Shown: positions 1 to 7,433 of the stretch, piece after piece
Position numbering within the stretch: the stretch's first letter is position 1
How the letters are laid out: each line of letters opens with the position of its first letter
Source: CAYJCL01 sp964370475
GTDB taxonomy: Bacteria > Bacillota_I > Bacilli_A > RF39 > UBA660
DNA length: 19,653 nt
Assembly (NCBI GenBank): GCA_964370475.1
Contig: CAYJJI010000018.1
Coordinates: 1 to 19,653 of the forward strand
Direction: 5' to 3'
Program-made: the position numbers and the translations under genes
The notes under the pieces: generated by a model
What the model was told of the DNA's origin: nothing
What the model saw: the letters and a program-made list of their open reading frames with translations, nothing else
Database searches by the model: none

Positions 1-828
1 ATAGGAGATGTTAGGGATATTAATTCTGTAGATGGGGTTATGAGAGGAGTAGATTTTGTTTTTCATGCTGCTGCTTTAAAGCAAGTTCCATCATGTGAAT
101 TTTTCCCTATGCAAGCTGTTAATACAAATGTTTATGGAACTAATAATGTATTAACTTCTGCTGTTAATCATGGAGTACAAAAAGTAATATGTTTAAGTAC
201 TGATAAAGCGGCTTATCCAATTAATGCGATGGGTGTAAGTAAAGCAATGATGGAAAGAGTTGCAACTGCTAAAGCTCGCGAAATAGGTGACAATGGGACA
301 ACTATTTGTTTAACTAGATATGGAAATGTAATGGGTTCTAGAGGATCTGTTATTCCCTTGTTTTATGATTTAATAGAACAAGGTAAACCATTAACTATTA
401 CTGATGGTTCTATGACTAGGTTTATGATGACTTTAGATGATGCTGTTGAATTAGTATTATATGCATTTTATCATGGTAAGCAAGGAGATTTATTTGTTCA
501 AAAATCGCCTGCTGCAACTATTGATACTTTAGCTAAAGCTATATGTATGTATAAAAATGCTGAATTTAATACTAAAAATATTGGTATTAGACATGGTGAG
601 AAGAATTATGAAGTATTAGTTACAATGGAAGAAATGGCTAAAGCTATTTCATTACCCAATTATTATTGTGTACATATGGATTCGAGAGATTTGAATTATA
701 ATACTTATATTGATCAAGGAATGGGTATGGGTCAATTAAACGGATCATATACTTCTAGTAATACTGAGCAATTAGATGAAGAAGGTGTAATTAGACTTCT
801 TAAAAAGATGGATAATCCATTAAGATAA
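1..828 (+). CDS. capE: UDP-N-acetylglucosamine 4,6-dehydratase, CapE/FlaA1 type (5' partial)
   Basis: This is an extended short-chain dehydrogenase of the CapE/FlaA1/WbjB family. Members use NADP(H) to convert UDP-GlcNAc to a UDP-4-keto-6-deoxy sugar, the first step toward FucNAc- or QuiNAc-type surface sugars. The frame is open from base 1, beginning with IGDVRD. About 60 N-terminal residues, including the nucleotide-binding Gly loop, lie outside the window. Counting from the internal Met at base 40, FHAAALKQVP follows at residue 8, the catalytic STDK at 53-56, and PINAMGVSK at 60-68. Met64 occupies the place of the classical SDR Tyr (YxxxK). This is known for CapE-like members and so is not damage. 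The C-terminal half (TRFMMTLDDAVELV, then RHGEKNYEVLV) matches the family to the stop. It probably belongs to an operon that starts upstream. I see no hairpin terminator after it. The symbol rests on family resemblance; the stereochemistry of the product cannot be read here. Confidence 0.9.
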   Translation: MGDVRDINSVDGVMRGVDFVFHAAALKQVPSCEFFPMQAVNTNVYGTNNVLTSAVNHGVQKVICLSTDKAAYPINAMGVSKAMMERVATAKAREIGDNGTTICLTRYGNVMGSRGSVIPLFYDLIEQGKPLTITDGSMTRFMMTLDDAVELVLYAFYHGKQGDLFVQKSPAATIDTLAKAICMYKNAEFNTKNIGIRHGEKNYEVLVTMEEMAKAISLPNYYCVHMDSRDLNYNTYIDQGMGMGQLNGSYTSSNTEQLDEEGVIRLLKKMDNPLR

Positions 829-855
829 AATTTATTTATCACTTTTTTAAAATTC

Positions 856-884
856 TTTATATAAATTTATAAATGTAGTATAAT
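856..884 (+). promoter_or_regulatory. Promoter for the GT2/DUF2304 pair
   Basis: A perfect TATAAT at 879-884 is preceded at a 17-nt spacing by TTTATA (856-861, 4 of 6 to TTGACA). The start codon follows 30 nt after the -10 box. A 12-bp palindrome, TATAAATTTATA, at 860-871 overlaps the -35 and spacer and may be chance in DNA this AT-rich. Confidence 0.6.
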
Positions 885-914
885 AAATGTACACAAGTGA
901 ATCAAGGAGTAAAT

Positions 915-1634
915 ATGAAAAAAGTATTGTTAATAATACCTGCGTATAATGAAGAGGATTCGATTTTGAATACTTGTAATGAAATAAAAAAATTCAAATC
1001 AAAATATCAATTAGATTATATTGTTATTAATGATGGGTCTAAGGATGGTACATTAAGTATTTTAAAAAATAATAATATTCCTCATATTAATTTAATATGT
1101 AATTTAGGTATAGGTGGAGCTGTTCAAACTGGCTATAAATATGCTTTTGCTAATGATTATGATGTTGCCATTCAATATGATGCTGATGGGCAACATGATG
1201 TTAAATATGTTGATAATTTAGCTGATGTTATTATTAAAAATAATTCTGATTTTGTTATTGGATCTAGATATATAGATATGGATAGAGAAGGATTTAAATC
1301 TACTAAGGCAAGAAGAATAGGTATTAACATTATTTCTTGGGCTATAAAACTAAGAACTAAAAGCAAAATATACGATGTAACTTCTGGATTTAGAGCAGCT
1401 AATAAACGAGTAATAGAGTATTTTTCTAAAAATTACCCTGTAGAATATCCAGAGCCTATTACTAATATGATTTTATTAAAAGAGAAATATATTGTAAATG
1501 AAATATCTGTAGTTATGAGAGAAAGAAATGCTGGGATTTCTTCTATAAGAGCATGGAAAAATATTTATTATATGATAAATGTTTTGATATCTATACTTTT
1601 AGTTTCGTTTAAGGATGGTGATATTAATGAGTAA
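915..1634 (+). CDS. GT2 glycosyltransferase, dolichyl/polyprenyl-phosphate sugar synthase-like
   Basis: This 239-aa GT-A fold enzyme is of the DPM1/GtrB-like GT2 class, which moves a sugar from a nucleotide donor onto a lipid phosphate or a growing glycan at the inner membrane face. Visible features are the N-terminal VLLIIPAYNEE strand (residues 4-14), VINDGSKDGT (38-46), the metal-binding DADGQHD (89-95) and VTSGFRAANK (155-164). A hydrophobic stretch at about 219-235 could anchor it to the membrane. I chose the ATG at 915 because AAGGAG (904-909) lies five bases ahead; a GTG at 897 in the same frame has no such site. The 3' end overlaps the next gene by 8 nt, which implies translational coupling. 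The GT2 plus DUF2304 pair is a recurrent arrangement in polysaccharide loci. The sugar and acceptor cannot be inferred. Confidence 0.88.
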   Translation: MKKVLLIIPAYNEEDSILNTCNEIKKFKSKYQLDYIVINDGSKDGTLSILKNNNIPHINLICNLGIGGAVQTGYKYAFANDYDVAIQYDADGQHDVKYVDNLADVIIKNNSDFVIGSRYIDMDREGFKSTKARRIGINIISWAIKLRTKSKIYDVTSGFRAANKRVIEYFSKNYPVEYPEPITNMILLKEKYIVNEISVVMRERNAGISSIRAWKNIYYMINVLISILLVSFKDGDINE

Positions 1635-1959
1635 TACTTTAATTGTTGCACTTATTACTTTTGGTATATTATTAATAATTGTTACGTTATATAATGTGGT
1701 AAAAGGGTTAATACCTATTAAATATTCTATAGTGTGGATTTTTGTTGGAATTGTTACTATTATAACTGGGTTGTTTCCAGAAATATTTGTATATATTTCG
1801 GATTTAGTAGGTGTTGCTACTTTATCTAATATGATCATAGCTATTTTAATATCATTATTGTTATTGATTAGTTTATCCTTAACTATAATAGTTTCAAAAC
1901 AGAAAAAGTTAATTAAGATGTTGATACAGGATGTATCTATATTAAAATGTAAAAAATAA
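1627..1959 (+). CDS. DUF2304 small membrane protein
   Basis: This 110-aa protein is largely hydrophobic, with about three membrane segments: near residues 3-22, 31-48 and 63-84 by eye. The VVKGLIPIKYSIVWIFVGI stretch is typical of the DUF2304 family, and a short charged tail ends it. Family members are almost always encoded beside a DPM1-like GT2, as here, and are thought to be membrane partners of that enzyme; no biochemical role is established to my knowledge. The ATG at 1627 is preferred over one at 1615 because AAGGATGG (1611-1618) is well placed for it. It overlaps the upstream gene by 8 nt. Its stop codon lies inside the following terminator hairpin. Confidence 0.75.
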   Translation: MSNTLIVALITFGILLIIVTLYNVVKGLIPIKYSIVWIFVGIVTIITGLFPEIFVYISDLVGVATLSNMIIAILISLLLLISLSLTIIVSKQKKLIKMLIQDVSILKCKK

Positions 1960-1985
1960 AACTTTATTTAGTTTTATTTTTTTTT
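1955..1985 (+). terminator. Rho-independent terminator after the DUF2304 gene
   Basis: The arms AATAAAACT (1955-1963) and AGTTTTATT (1970-1978) pair around a TTATTT loop and run into a T tract to 1985. The stop codon TAA (1957-1959) is part of the stem. The A-rich 5' side means it could also work on the other strand. Confidence 0.75.
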
Positions 1986-1986
1986 G

Positions 1987-1995
1987 TGTTAAAAT
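1987..1995 (+). promoter_or_regulatory. Extended -10 promoter for the ligase-like gene
   Basis: TG-T-TAAAAT is an extended -10 element ending exactly 17 nt before the ATG at 2013. The matching -35 position (1967-1972) falls within the terminator and is poor (3 of 6), so the extended -10 would have to carry the promoter. Confidence 0.5.
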
Positions 1996-2012
1996 GTAAT
2001 AGGAGAAGTATT

Positions 2013-3332
2013 ATGATAAATATGATTACTAATAAACAATTTTTCAATAAATTTATTTTTATATTTATAGTTATTCAACCATTAATAGATATTTTAACTG
2101 GTATAATGGTTACTAATAATATAGGGTTAATTACTGTTGGAGTAATTCTGAGAACTTTATTTATGTTATATTTGATATTTAATTTTGTTGTATTATATTT
2201 ACCTATGAAAGATAGAAATATTATATATATAATTTTAGGTTTAATTTTATATTTTATACTCTCGTTATTAAATTTGATAAATGTATATGGATTTAATTCT
2301 ATATTTTTACAATTAAATGGATATGTTAAAACTTTTTATTTTCCGATTTCTTTGTTGATGTTATTTCTGATAAACAAAAAAATTAAGATTAATATTAATA
2401 ATAATTCATTTATATATGCATTATTATTTTATACATTGACAATATTTATATGTGGTGTTTTAGATGTTGGGTATGATAGTTATAGTAACAATTATAAAGA
2501 TGGAACTAATGGGTTATTTTATGCCGCTAATGAGACTGGAGCTTTAGTTAGTATTTTAGCACCATATTTATTCTATTTATTATTTTCTAATAATAAAATA
2601 TGGCAGTATATTGTTTATGTCATTACTTTAATAGCTTATTTATATACGTGTCTAGAAATGGGTACTAAAGTTCCTGTATTTGCTTTAATTATCATTGGTA
2701 TAATATTATTTGTTGTATTAATTATTAATGTTTTTAATTTTAAACTTAAAAAGATAAATTATTGTATTTTATATAAAGTTATTTTGGCTTTAATTACTTT
2801 AATCTTATTTGTGTCTGTTATAGATTATACTCCTGCTGGAGTTAATTTAAAAACTTCATTTACTCATACTAATATAAATCAAGAAGAAGATACTGATGAT
2901 AGTGATGATGAAATAAAGGATGATTTATTAAGTGGCAGAGGCGACTTGTTAGTAGATAGTTTTACTAAATTTTCAAGTTCTTCTATAGCTACCAAGGTAT
3001 TTGGTATTGGATATGTAGATCTTGGAGATTTTGGTCCTTATAATGCTAAAATGGTAGAGATGGATTATTTTGATATATTCTTGAATCATGGTTTTATAGG
3101 TTCTTTAATATATTTTTCACCTATTGTGATTATCTTATTTAGCATGATGATCATGGTCATAAAAAAATTAAAATCGTGTGTTACTATGATAGAATTATAT
3201 TTTGTAGCTGCTAGTGGGGCTTTAGGATTTGGGATAGCTTTTGTATCAGGACACGTATTTGTTGCGCCGGCAGTAAGTACAATTTTGATGTTATCACTAG
3301 TTAAATTATATAATCTTATAGAGGAGGTTTAA
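2013..3332 (+). CDS. O-antigen ligase/polymerase-family membrane protein (Wzy/WaaL-like)
   Basis: This 439-aa polytopic membrane protein has about ten hydrophobic segments. Family members join glycan repeat units or ligate a finished glycan to its carrier on the outer membrane face of the cytoplasmic membrane. Recognisable family features are GLFYAANETGAL (about 167-178), LSGRGDLL (306-313), FGIGY (330-334) and EMDYFDIFLNHGFIG (349-363), typical of the large loop and following helix of O-antigen ligases. An unusually acidic patch at 289-304 (NQEEDTDDSDDEIKDD) sits in the predicted extracellular loop. The ATG at 2013 follows AGGAG (2001-2005) by 7 nt; a GTG at 1986 lies inside the promoter and is rejected. 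The next gene starts two bases after the stop. Polymerase versus ligase cannot be decided from sequence. Confidence 0.82.
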   Translation: MINMITNKQFFNKFIFIFIVIQPLIDILTGIMVTNNIGLITVGVILRTLFMLYLIFNFVVLYLPMKDRNIIYIILGLILYFILSLLNLINVYGFNSIFLQLNGYVKTFYFPISLLMLFLINKKIKININNNSFIYALLFYTLTIFICGVLDVGYDSYSNNYKDGTNGLFYAANETGALVSILAPYLFYLLFSNNKIWQYIVYVITLIAYLYTCLEMGTKVPVFALIIIGIILFVVLIINVFNFKLKKINYCILYKVILALITLILFVSVIDYTPAGVNLKTSFTHTNINQEEDTDDSDDEIKDDLLSGRGDLLVDSFTKFSSSSIATKVFGIGYVDLGDFGPYNAKMVEMDYFDIFLNHGFIGSLIYFSPIVIILFSMMIMVIKKLKSCVTMIELYFVAASGALGFGIAFVSGHVFVAPAVSTILMLSLVKLYNLIEEV

Positions 3333-3334
3333 TT

Positions 3335-4372
3335 ATGTTTGCTAATGGAACAAATAATAAACTTTGTGACTTGAATATAAAAAACAAATATGAAGTTAAA
3401 GATTATGTTGTAAATATTGAAGATAAGTGTGACTCTCATTCCGTTATTTGTCAGAATGTTACTGTGGATAGTGAAGTTTTAGAAGTTGGATTTGGACAAG
3501 GAGCTATCAGTAAATGTTTAATTAAAGATAAATCTTGTGTTGTTGATGGAATCGATGTCGATGAAGAAGCTATCAGAATTGCTAGAGAAGCTGGTTATTT
3601 CAGAAATTTATACGATAACGATACATTGATTGAGAATAAATATGATTATATAATTTTTGCTGATGTTTTGGAACATATTTATGATCCAATAGATATGTTG
3701 AAAATATATAGTAAATATTTAAAAAAAGGTGGAGAAATATTGATTAGTATTCCTAATGTTTCTTATTATGACATTATTGCTGGTTTGATTAATAATAATT
3801 TTAATTATGATATAAAAGGGTTATTAGATAATACTCATATTAGATTTTTTACTTTGCCTTCATTTATGGATTACATAAATGAAAGTAATAAAGTATCAAA
3901 TATCTTGTTTGATTGTGAATACATCCAGTCAATTGATGTTAATCCTGTATTTCATGATAATTATAAAAATTTAGATAAATTTTTCTCTGATGTTGATCAT
4001 GTTTATCAATACCAGCATATTATTAGAATTACGAAAGTGAAGAATGTTAAAGATGCAACAAAATTAGCTGCATTTATAAAGCAAAAGAGAATAGATAATG
4101 TTGCATCTTTAGACAAAATGTTAGCAAAAGATTTAGATAGTTTATTAGAAAACGAATGTATAAAAAATCATATAAAAACTGAAAAAGAATCGATAAAAGA
4201 AGACTATGAAAAAAAACTTGTTAAAGAAAATAATGAACATATTGAAGCTATTAATAAAACAAATGAATATGTTCATAAGTTAGAACAAGAGTTAGATTAT
4301 ATTTTAAATAGTAAGTCTTGGAAAATTACTAAACCATTAAGAAGTATAATGACTTTATTTAGAAAGAGGTAG
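3335..4372 (+). CDS. SAM-dependent methyltransferase with coiled-coil tail
   Basis: This 345-aa protein has two parts. Residues about 35-235 form a class I methyltransferase: motif I EVLEVGFGQG (46-55), the acidic GIDVDE (72-77), ADVLEH (109-114), then a KKGGEILISIPNV strand (130-142). Residues about 255-325 are Lys/Glu-rich and look coiled-coil. They end in LNSKSWKITKPLRS (324-337), a short tail motif (S-x-SW-K/R-x-T-x-PLR) that recurs at the ends or linkers of many glycan-synthesis proteins. GAGGAGG (3321-3327) precedes the ATG. It likely methylates a sugar or caps a glycan chain, and the tail may dock it with glycosyltransferases. That role is inference; the fold assignment is firm. Confidence 0.87.
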   Translation: MFANGTNNKLCDLNIKNKYEVKDYVVNIEDKCDSHSVICQNVTVDSEVLEVGFGQGAISKCLIKDKSCVVDGIDVDEEAIRIAREAGYFRNLYDNDTLIENKYDYIIFADVLEHIYDPIDMLKIYSKYLKKGGEILISIPNVSYYDIIAGLINNNFNYDIKGLLDNTHIRFFTLPSFMDYINESNKVSNILFDCEYIQSIDVNPVFHDNYKNLDKFFSDVDHVYQYQHIIRITKVKNVKDATKLAAFIKQKRIDNVASLDKMLAKDLDSLLENECIKNHIKTEKESIKEDYEKKLVKENNEHIEAINKTNEYVHKLEQELDYILNSKSWKITKPLRSIMTLFRKR

Positions 4373-4374
4373 AA

Positions 4375-5220
4375 ATGAAAAATTGTTTTGTTATTGTTAA
4401 TTATAATGATTATTCTAGTACTATTAACTTAATTAATAATATTAAAGACTACAAGTTAGTTGATGAAATTGTAATAATAGATAACAAATCAGTTGATGAT
4501 TCTTTATCTTTATTAAAGAAATTAAAAATGGATAAACTTAATATTATTGAAAATGATAAAAATGGTGGATATTCTTATGCTTTGAATAAAGGTTGTAAGT
4601 ATTTAATTAATAAATATGGAGAATGTAATATTTTTATTAGTAATTCGGATATCATTGTTAGTGATGAAAGTGATTTAGTGGAATTAATTAAAAACATTAA
4701 TGAAGAAGTCGTAATAGCTGCTCCTGCTATAAATACTAATGGAGTTATTAGTAGAGGTTGGAAAATTCCTAAAATTGGAAGAGAAATTTTATTTAATATT
4801 CCCTTAGTTCAAAAGGTGATAATTAAATTTAATGGTTACAAGAATAGTCATTATAAGGATATAGTATCTAAAGTATATACAGTATCAGGTTGTTTTTTCT
4901 TGATATCTTCAAATTTTGTTGAGGAAATGAAATATTTTGATGATGAAGTGTTTTTGTATTATGAAGAAAATATATTCGGAATGAAAGCAAAACAATTAAA
5001 TAAAACAATTGTTACTGTTAATGATATTCAAGTAATTCATAACCATTCAGTTACTATTGACAAATCTATTAATAAAATGAATAAACTTCGAATTCAAAAA
5101 AAATCACAACAATATTTTTGTGAAAACTATTTAAAAACAAGTAGGTTGTCTTTGAGAGTGTTAAGGATAACAGCTAGTATTAATTTGTTTTTGATGAAAA
5201 TTTGGTATTTCTTTATTTAG
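4375..5220 (+). CDS. GT2 glycosyltransferase, rhamnosyltransferase-like
   Basis: This 281-aa GT-A fold enzyme belongs to the COG1216-like group. It begins CFVIVNYND (residues 4-12), followed by VIIDNKSVDDS (33-43), NGGYSYALNKG (63-73) and the NSD triad (90-92), which takes the place of DxD for donor/metal binding. SGCFFLI (171-177) and DDEVFLYYEENIFG (189-202) are the acceptor-side signature of this group. Most characterised relatives transfer rhamnose or a similar sugar to polysaccharide intermediates. It begins two bases after the methyltransferase stop, with AGAGG as its ribosome site, so the ligase-like gene, methyltransferase and this gene form one operon. Its stop codon lies in the terminator stem. 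The sugar is unproved. Confidence 0.87.
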   Translation: MKNCFVIVNYNDYSSTINLINNIKDYKLVDEIVIIDNKSVDDSLSLLKKLKMDKLNIIENDKNGGYSYALNKGCKYLINKYGECNIFISNSDIIVSDESDLVELIKNINEEVVIAAPAINTNGVISRGWKIPKIGREILFNIPLVQKVIIKFNGYKNSHYKDIVSKVYTVSGCFFLISSNFVEEMKYFDDEVFLYYEENIFGMKAKQLNKTIVTVNDIQVIHNHSVTIDKSINKMNKLRIQKKSQQYFCENYLKTSRLSLRVLRITASINLFLMKIWYFFI

Positions 5221-5240
5221 GACTGTTGTCCTTTTTTCTT
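5219..5240 (+). terminator. Terminator of the ligase-methyltransferase-GT2 operon
   Basis: AGGAC (5219-5223), loop TGTT, and GTCCT (5228-5232) form a short stem followed by a T-rich tract. The last two bases of the TAG stop codon begin the stem. Confidence 0.65.
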
Positions 5241-5267
5241 TACTATAAATTAGTATTAAAGTATAAT
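5239..5267 (+). promoter_or_regulatory. Promoter for GT4 paralog A
   Basis: A perfect TATAAT at 5262-5267 lies 17 nt after TTTACT (5239-5244, 4 of 6). The -10 box ends exactly 17 nt before the ATG at 5285. The -10 to start-codon stretch resembles that of the second GT4 gene (7411 onward). Confidence 0.65.
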
Positions 5268-5284
5268 TAAAACAGGTGATAATA

Positions 5285-6397
5285 ATGAAGAAGATTACAA
5301 TATTGGCATTACATTTGGGATATGGTGGAATAGAAAAGTATATATCTTCGTTATGTAAGATGTTAGATAATGAATACGAAATTGAGATTATTTGTACTTA
5401 TAAGAATGCTCAAGTTGCATTTGATTTTAGTGATAGAGTAAAGATTAATTATTTAATTAATAAGTTACCGAGTAAAAAAGAATTGAAGATTGCTATTAGG
5501 AGATTAAATGTATTTAAAGCATTAAAACTATTTATTGTAAATATAAATATTTTAATAAGTAAAAAAGTTAAAAATATAAAAGCTATTAAAAACATTAATA
5601 GTGATTATATTATAACTACTAGAATATTTCATAATAGGTTAGTAAATAAATATGCTAAAAAAGAGATTATTAAGATTGCTAGTGAACATTCTTATTATAC
5701 TGATAACAAGGAAGTTGAAAAAATAGTGGATTCTGTTAGTAATTTTAATTACTTTATTGCTATATCTAAGAACTTAGATGAATTATTTAGGAGTAAACTA
5801 AATATTGATAGTGTTTATATACCTAATGTATTAGATTTAATACCTAGCAATAGTAGTAATTTAAATAACAAAAGTTTGGTAGCTATAGGAAGATTAAGTT
5901 ATGTAAAAGGTTTTAATAGTTTATTGTATGTTATAAAACAAGTAAAAATTAAAATACCTGATATTAAGCTTGATCTAGTTGGAGATGGTGAATTATATAC
6001 GGAATTAGCTGATTTGATTAAAGAGTACGATCTTACTGACAATGTTGTAATGCATGGTTTTTTAGCTACTGATAGAGTTAATGAATTAATTAAAAATAGT
6101 TCTTTATATGTAATGACTTCATATAGTGAATCTTTTGGTTTAGTATTGTTAGAAGCTATGAGTTTTGGTGTACCTTGCATTGCATTTGATAGTGCTATGG
6201 GTGCTAGAGAATTGATAAGCGGTAATGGTATATTGATAAAGAATAGAAATTTAGACATGATGGCTAATGAAATTGTCTATTTATTAAATAATAGAAAAGA
6301 ATTAAATAGATTAGGAATGATATCAAAGGAGTTTTGCAAAAATTATGATTTACAAAATGTAAAAAAACAATGGATTGAATTATTAGAAAGGAAATAG
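5285..6397 (+). CDS. GT4 glycosyltransferase (paralog A)
   Basis: This 370-aa GT-B fold, retaining glycosyltransferase of family GT4 transfers a sugar from a nucleotide donor to a glycan intermediate in the cytoplasm. The N-terminal glycine loop is GYGGIEKY (12-19). In the donor half it shows VAIGRLSYVKGF (199-210), LVGDGE (231-236), NVVMHGF (253-259) and an intact E-x7-E: Glu282 and Glu290 in SESFGLVLLEAMSFGVP. The ATG at 5285 has AGGTGAT (5274-5280) just ahead; a GTG at 5276 lies inside that site and is rejected. Length is normal for the family. Two bases separate its stop from the PssD-like gene. The gene at 7434-8546 is a full-length diverged copy. The substrate is unknown. Confidence 0.9.
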   Translation: MKKITILALHLGYGGIEKYISSLCKMLDNEYEIEIICTYKNAQVAFDFSDRVKINYLINKLPSKKELKIAIRRLNVFKALKLFIVNINILISKKVKNIKAIKNINSDYIITTRIFHNRLVNKYAKKEIIKIASEHSYYTDNKEVEKIVDSVSNFNYFIAISKNLDELFRSKLNIDSVYIPNVLDLIPSNSSNLNNKSLVAIGRLSYVKGFNSLLYVIKQVKIKIPDIKLDLVGDGELYTELADLIKEYDLTDNVVMHGFLATDRVNELIKNSSLYVMTSYSESFGLVLLEAMSFGVPCIAFDSAMGARELISGNGILIKNRNLDMMANEIVYLLNNRKELNRLGMISKEFCKNYDLQNVKKQWIELLERK

Positions 6398-6399
6398 TT

Positions 6400-6870
6400 A
6401 TGAAAAAAATAATGTTTATATCTAGTAGCGGAGGTCATTTATCAGAGTTATTACAAATGAAGGATATCTTTAAAAATTATGACTATCATATAGTTACTGA
6501 AAAGACTAAAAGTACTTCTAAATTAGTAGATGATTATAATAAAAAAGTAAGTTTTTTATTATATGGTACTAAAGACCATTTATTTAAGTACATATTTATA
6601 TTATTATTTAATTGTTTTATTAGTTTATATTATCTAATTAGGTATAATCCTAGCATTGTTGTTACTACTGGAGCACATACTGCTGGTCCAATGTGTTGTT
6701 TAGCTAAATTATTTTTTAAGAAAATTATTTATATAGAAACGTATGCTAATAGTGAGACTAAAACTGCTACAGGGAAGTTATTATATTTTATTGCTGATGA
6801 ATTTATAGTACAATGGGAAAGTATGTTGAAGGTTTATCCTAAAGCAAAATATATAGGAAGTGTGTATTAA
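6400..6870 (+). CDS. PssD/Cps14F-like glycosyltransferase subunit (Alg14-type)
   Basis: This 156-aa protein matches the N-terminal half of a split GT-B enzyme (Alg14 in eukaryotes; PssD, Cps14F, EpsE in bacteria). Such subunits hold the membrane anchor and acceptor side and recruit the Alg13-type catalytic partner. SSSGGHLSELLQM (8-20) is the signature glycine loop. A hydrophobic segment at about 61-82 could insert in the membrane, followed by VVTTGAHTAGP (87-97) and YIETYAN (111-117). The stop codon overlaps the ATG of the partner gene by one base (TAATG), so the two are translationally coupled, as expected for subunits made in equal amounts. Characterised pairs add galactose or glucose to a lipid-linked sugar; the sugar here is not determined. 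Confidence 0.9.
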   Translation: MKKIMFISSSGGHLSELLQMKDIFKNYDYHIVTEKTKSTSKLVDDYNKKVSFLLYGTKDHLFKYIFILLFNCFISLYYLIRYNPSIVVTTGAHTAGPMCCLAKLFFKKIIYIETYANSETKTATGKLLYFIADEFIVQWESMLKVYPKAKYIGSVY

Positions 6871-7349
6871 TGATATTAATTACTTTAGGTACTCAAGATA
6901 AAAGTTTTATTAGGTTATTAAAAGAAGTTGATAAACTTATTGATAGTGGAATTATAAAAGATAAAGTAGTAGCTCAATGTGGGTATACTAACTATTGTTC
7001 TGATAATATTGACACTTTTGATTATATTGGTGTTAATAAGTTTCAAAAGTTAGTCAGTGAATGTGATATTTTGATTACTCATGGTGGGGTTGGGTCTATT
7101 ATGGAAGGTTTAAAAAACAATAAAAAAGTTATTGCTGTTTCTAGATTAAAAAAATATAAAGAACATACTAATGACCACCAAACACAAGTTGTTAAGGCTT
7201 TGGATAAAGATAAAAATATTATAGGAATAACTAATGTAAAAGACTTAGAGGAAGCTTTTATAAAGTGTAGAACTTTTAAACCGGTTAAATTTATTAGTAA
7301 TAAAAGTAAATTTGTTAACGAAATCAAAAAAATTATTGATAAATATTAA
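6870..7349 (+). CDS. PssE/Cps14G-like glycosyltransferase subunit (Alg13-type)
   Basis: This 159-aa protein corresponds to the C-terminal, donor-binding half of the split GT-B enzyme (GT28 C-terminal domain). It starts MILITLGTQD and carries DILITHGGVGSIMEGL (66-81), the nucleotide-sugar binding loop, and KEHTNDHQ (97-104), another family signature. Together with the preceding subunit it should form one membrane-associated transferase. It starts on the last base of the upstream stop codon and is the last gene of the operon beginning at 5285; a strong terminator follows. Confidence 0.9.
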   Translation: MILITLGTQDKSFIRLLKEVDKLIDSGIIKDKVVAQCGYTNYCSDNIDTFDYIGVNKFQKLVSECDILITHGGVGSIMEGLKNNKKVIAVSRLKKYKEHTNDHQTQVVKALDKDKNIIGITNVKDLEEAFIKCRTFKPVKFISNKSKFVNEIKKIIDKY

Positions 7350-7362
7350 TGATACATAAGAT

Positions 7363-7390
7363 AATAAAAAAGCAGGAATGCTTTTTTATT
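7363..7390 (+). terminator. Terminator after the PssE-like gene
   Basis: The arms AATAAAAAAGCA (7363-7374) and TGCTTTTTTATT (7379-7390) are perfectly complementary over 12 bp and enclose a GGAA tetraloop. The A-run and T-run make it potentially bidirectional. Confidence 0.85.
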
Positions 7391-7416
7391 TACAATGTTT
7401 TTATTTGTAGTATAAT
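7389..7416 (+). promoter_or_regulatory. Promoter for GT4 paralog B
   Basis: TTTACA (7389-7394, 5 of 6) and a perfect TATAAT (7411-7416) are spaced by 16 nt. The -10 ends exactly 17 nt before the ATG at 7434. The stretch from the -10 through GGTGATAAT to the ATG parallels that in front of paralog A, which suggests the gene was duplicated with its promoter. Confidence 0.7.
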
Positions 7417-7433
7417 GATTATAGGGTGATAAT

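Noticed and set aside
1..828. Loss of the catalytic Tyr in the CapE-like dehydratase as a sign of inactivation
   Set aside because: Met in place of the SDR Tyr is a known feature of CapE-type enzymes; the rest of the visible domain is intact.
1172..1838. Minus-strand open frames at 1172-1366 and 1599-1838
   Set aside because: They lie inside well-supported plus-strand genes and have no family match or ribosome site. Similar shadows at 5899-6258, 7079-7327, 8614-8796 and 11071-11307 are rejected for the same reason.
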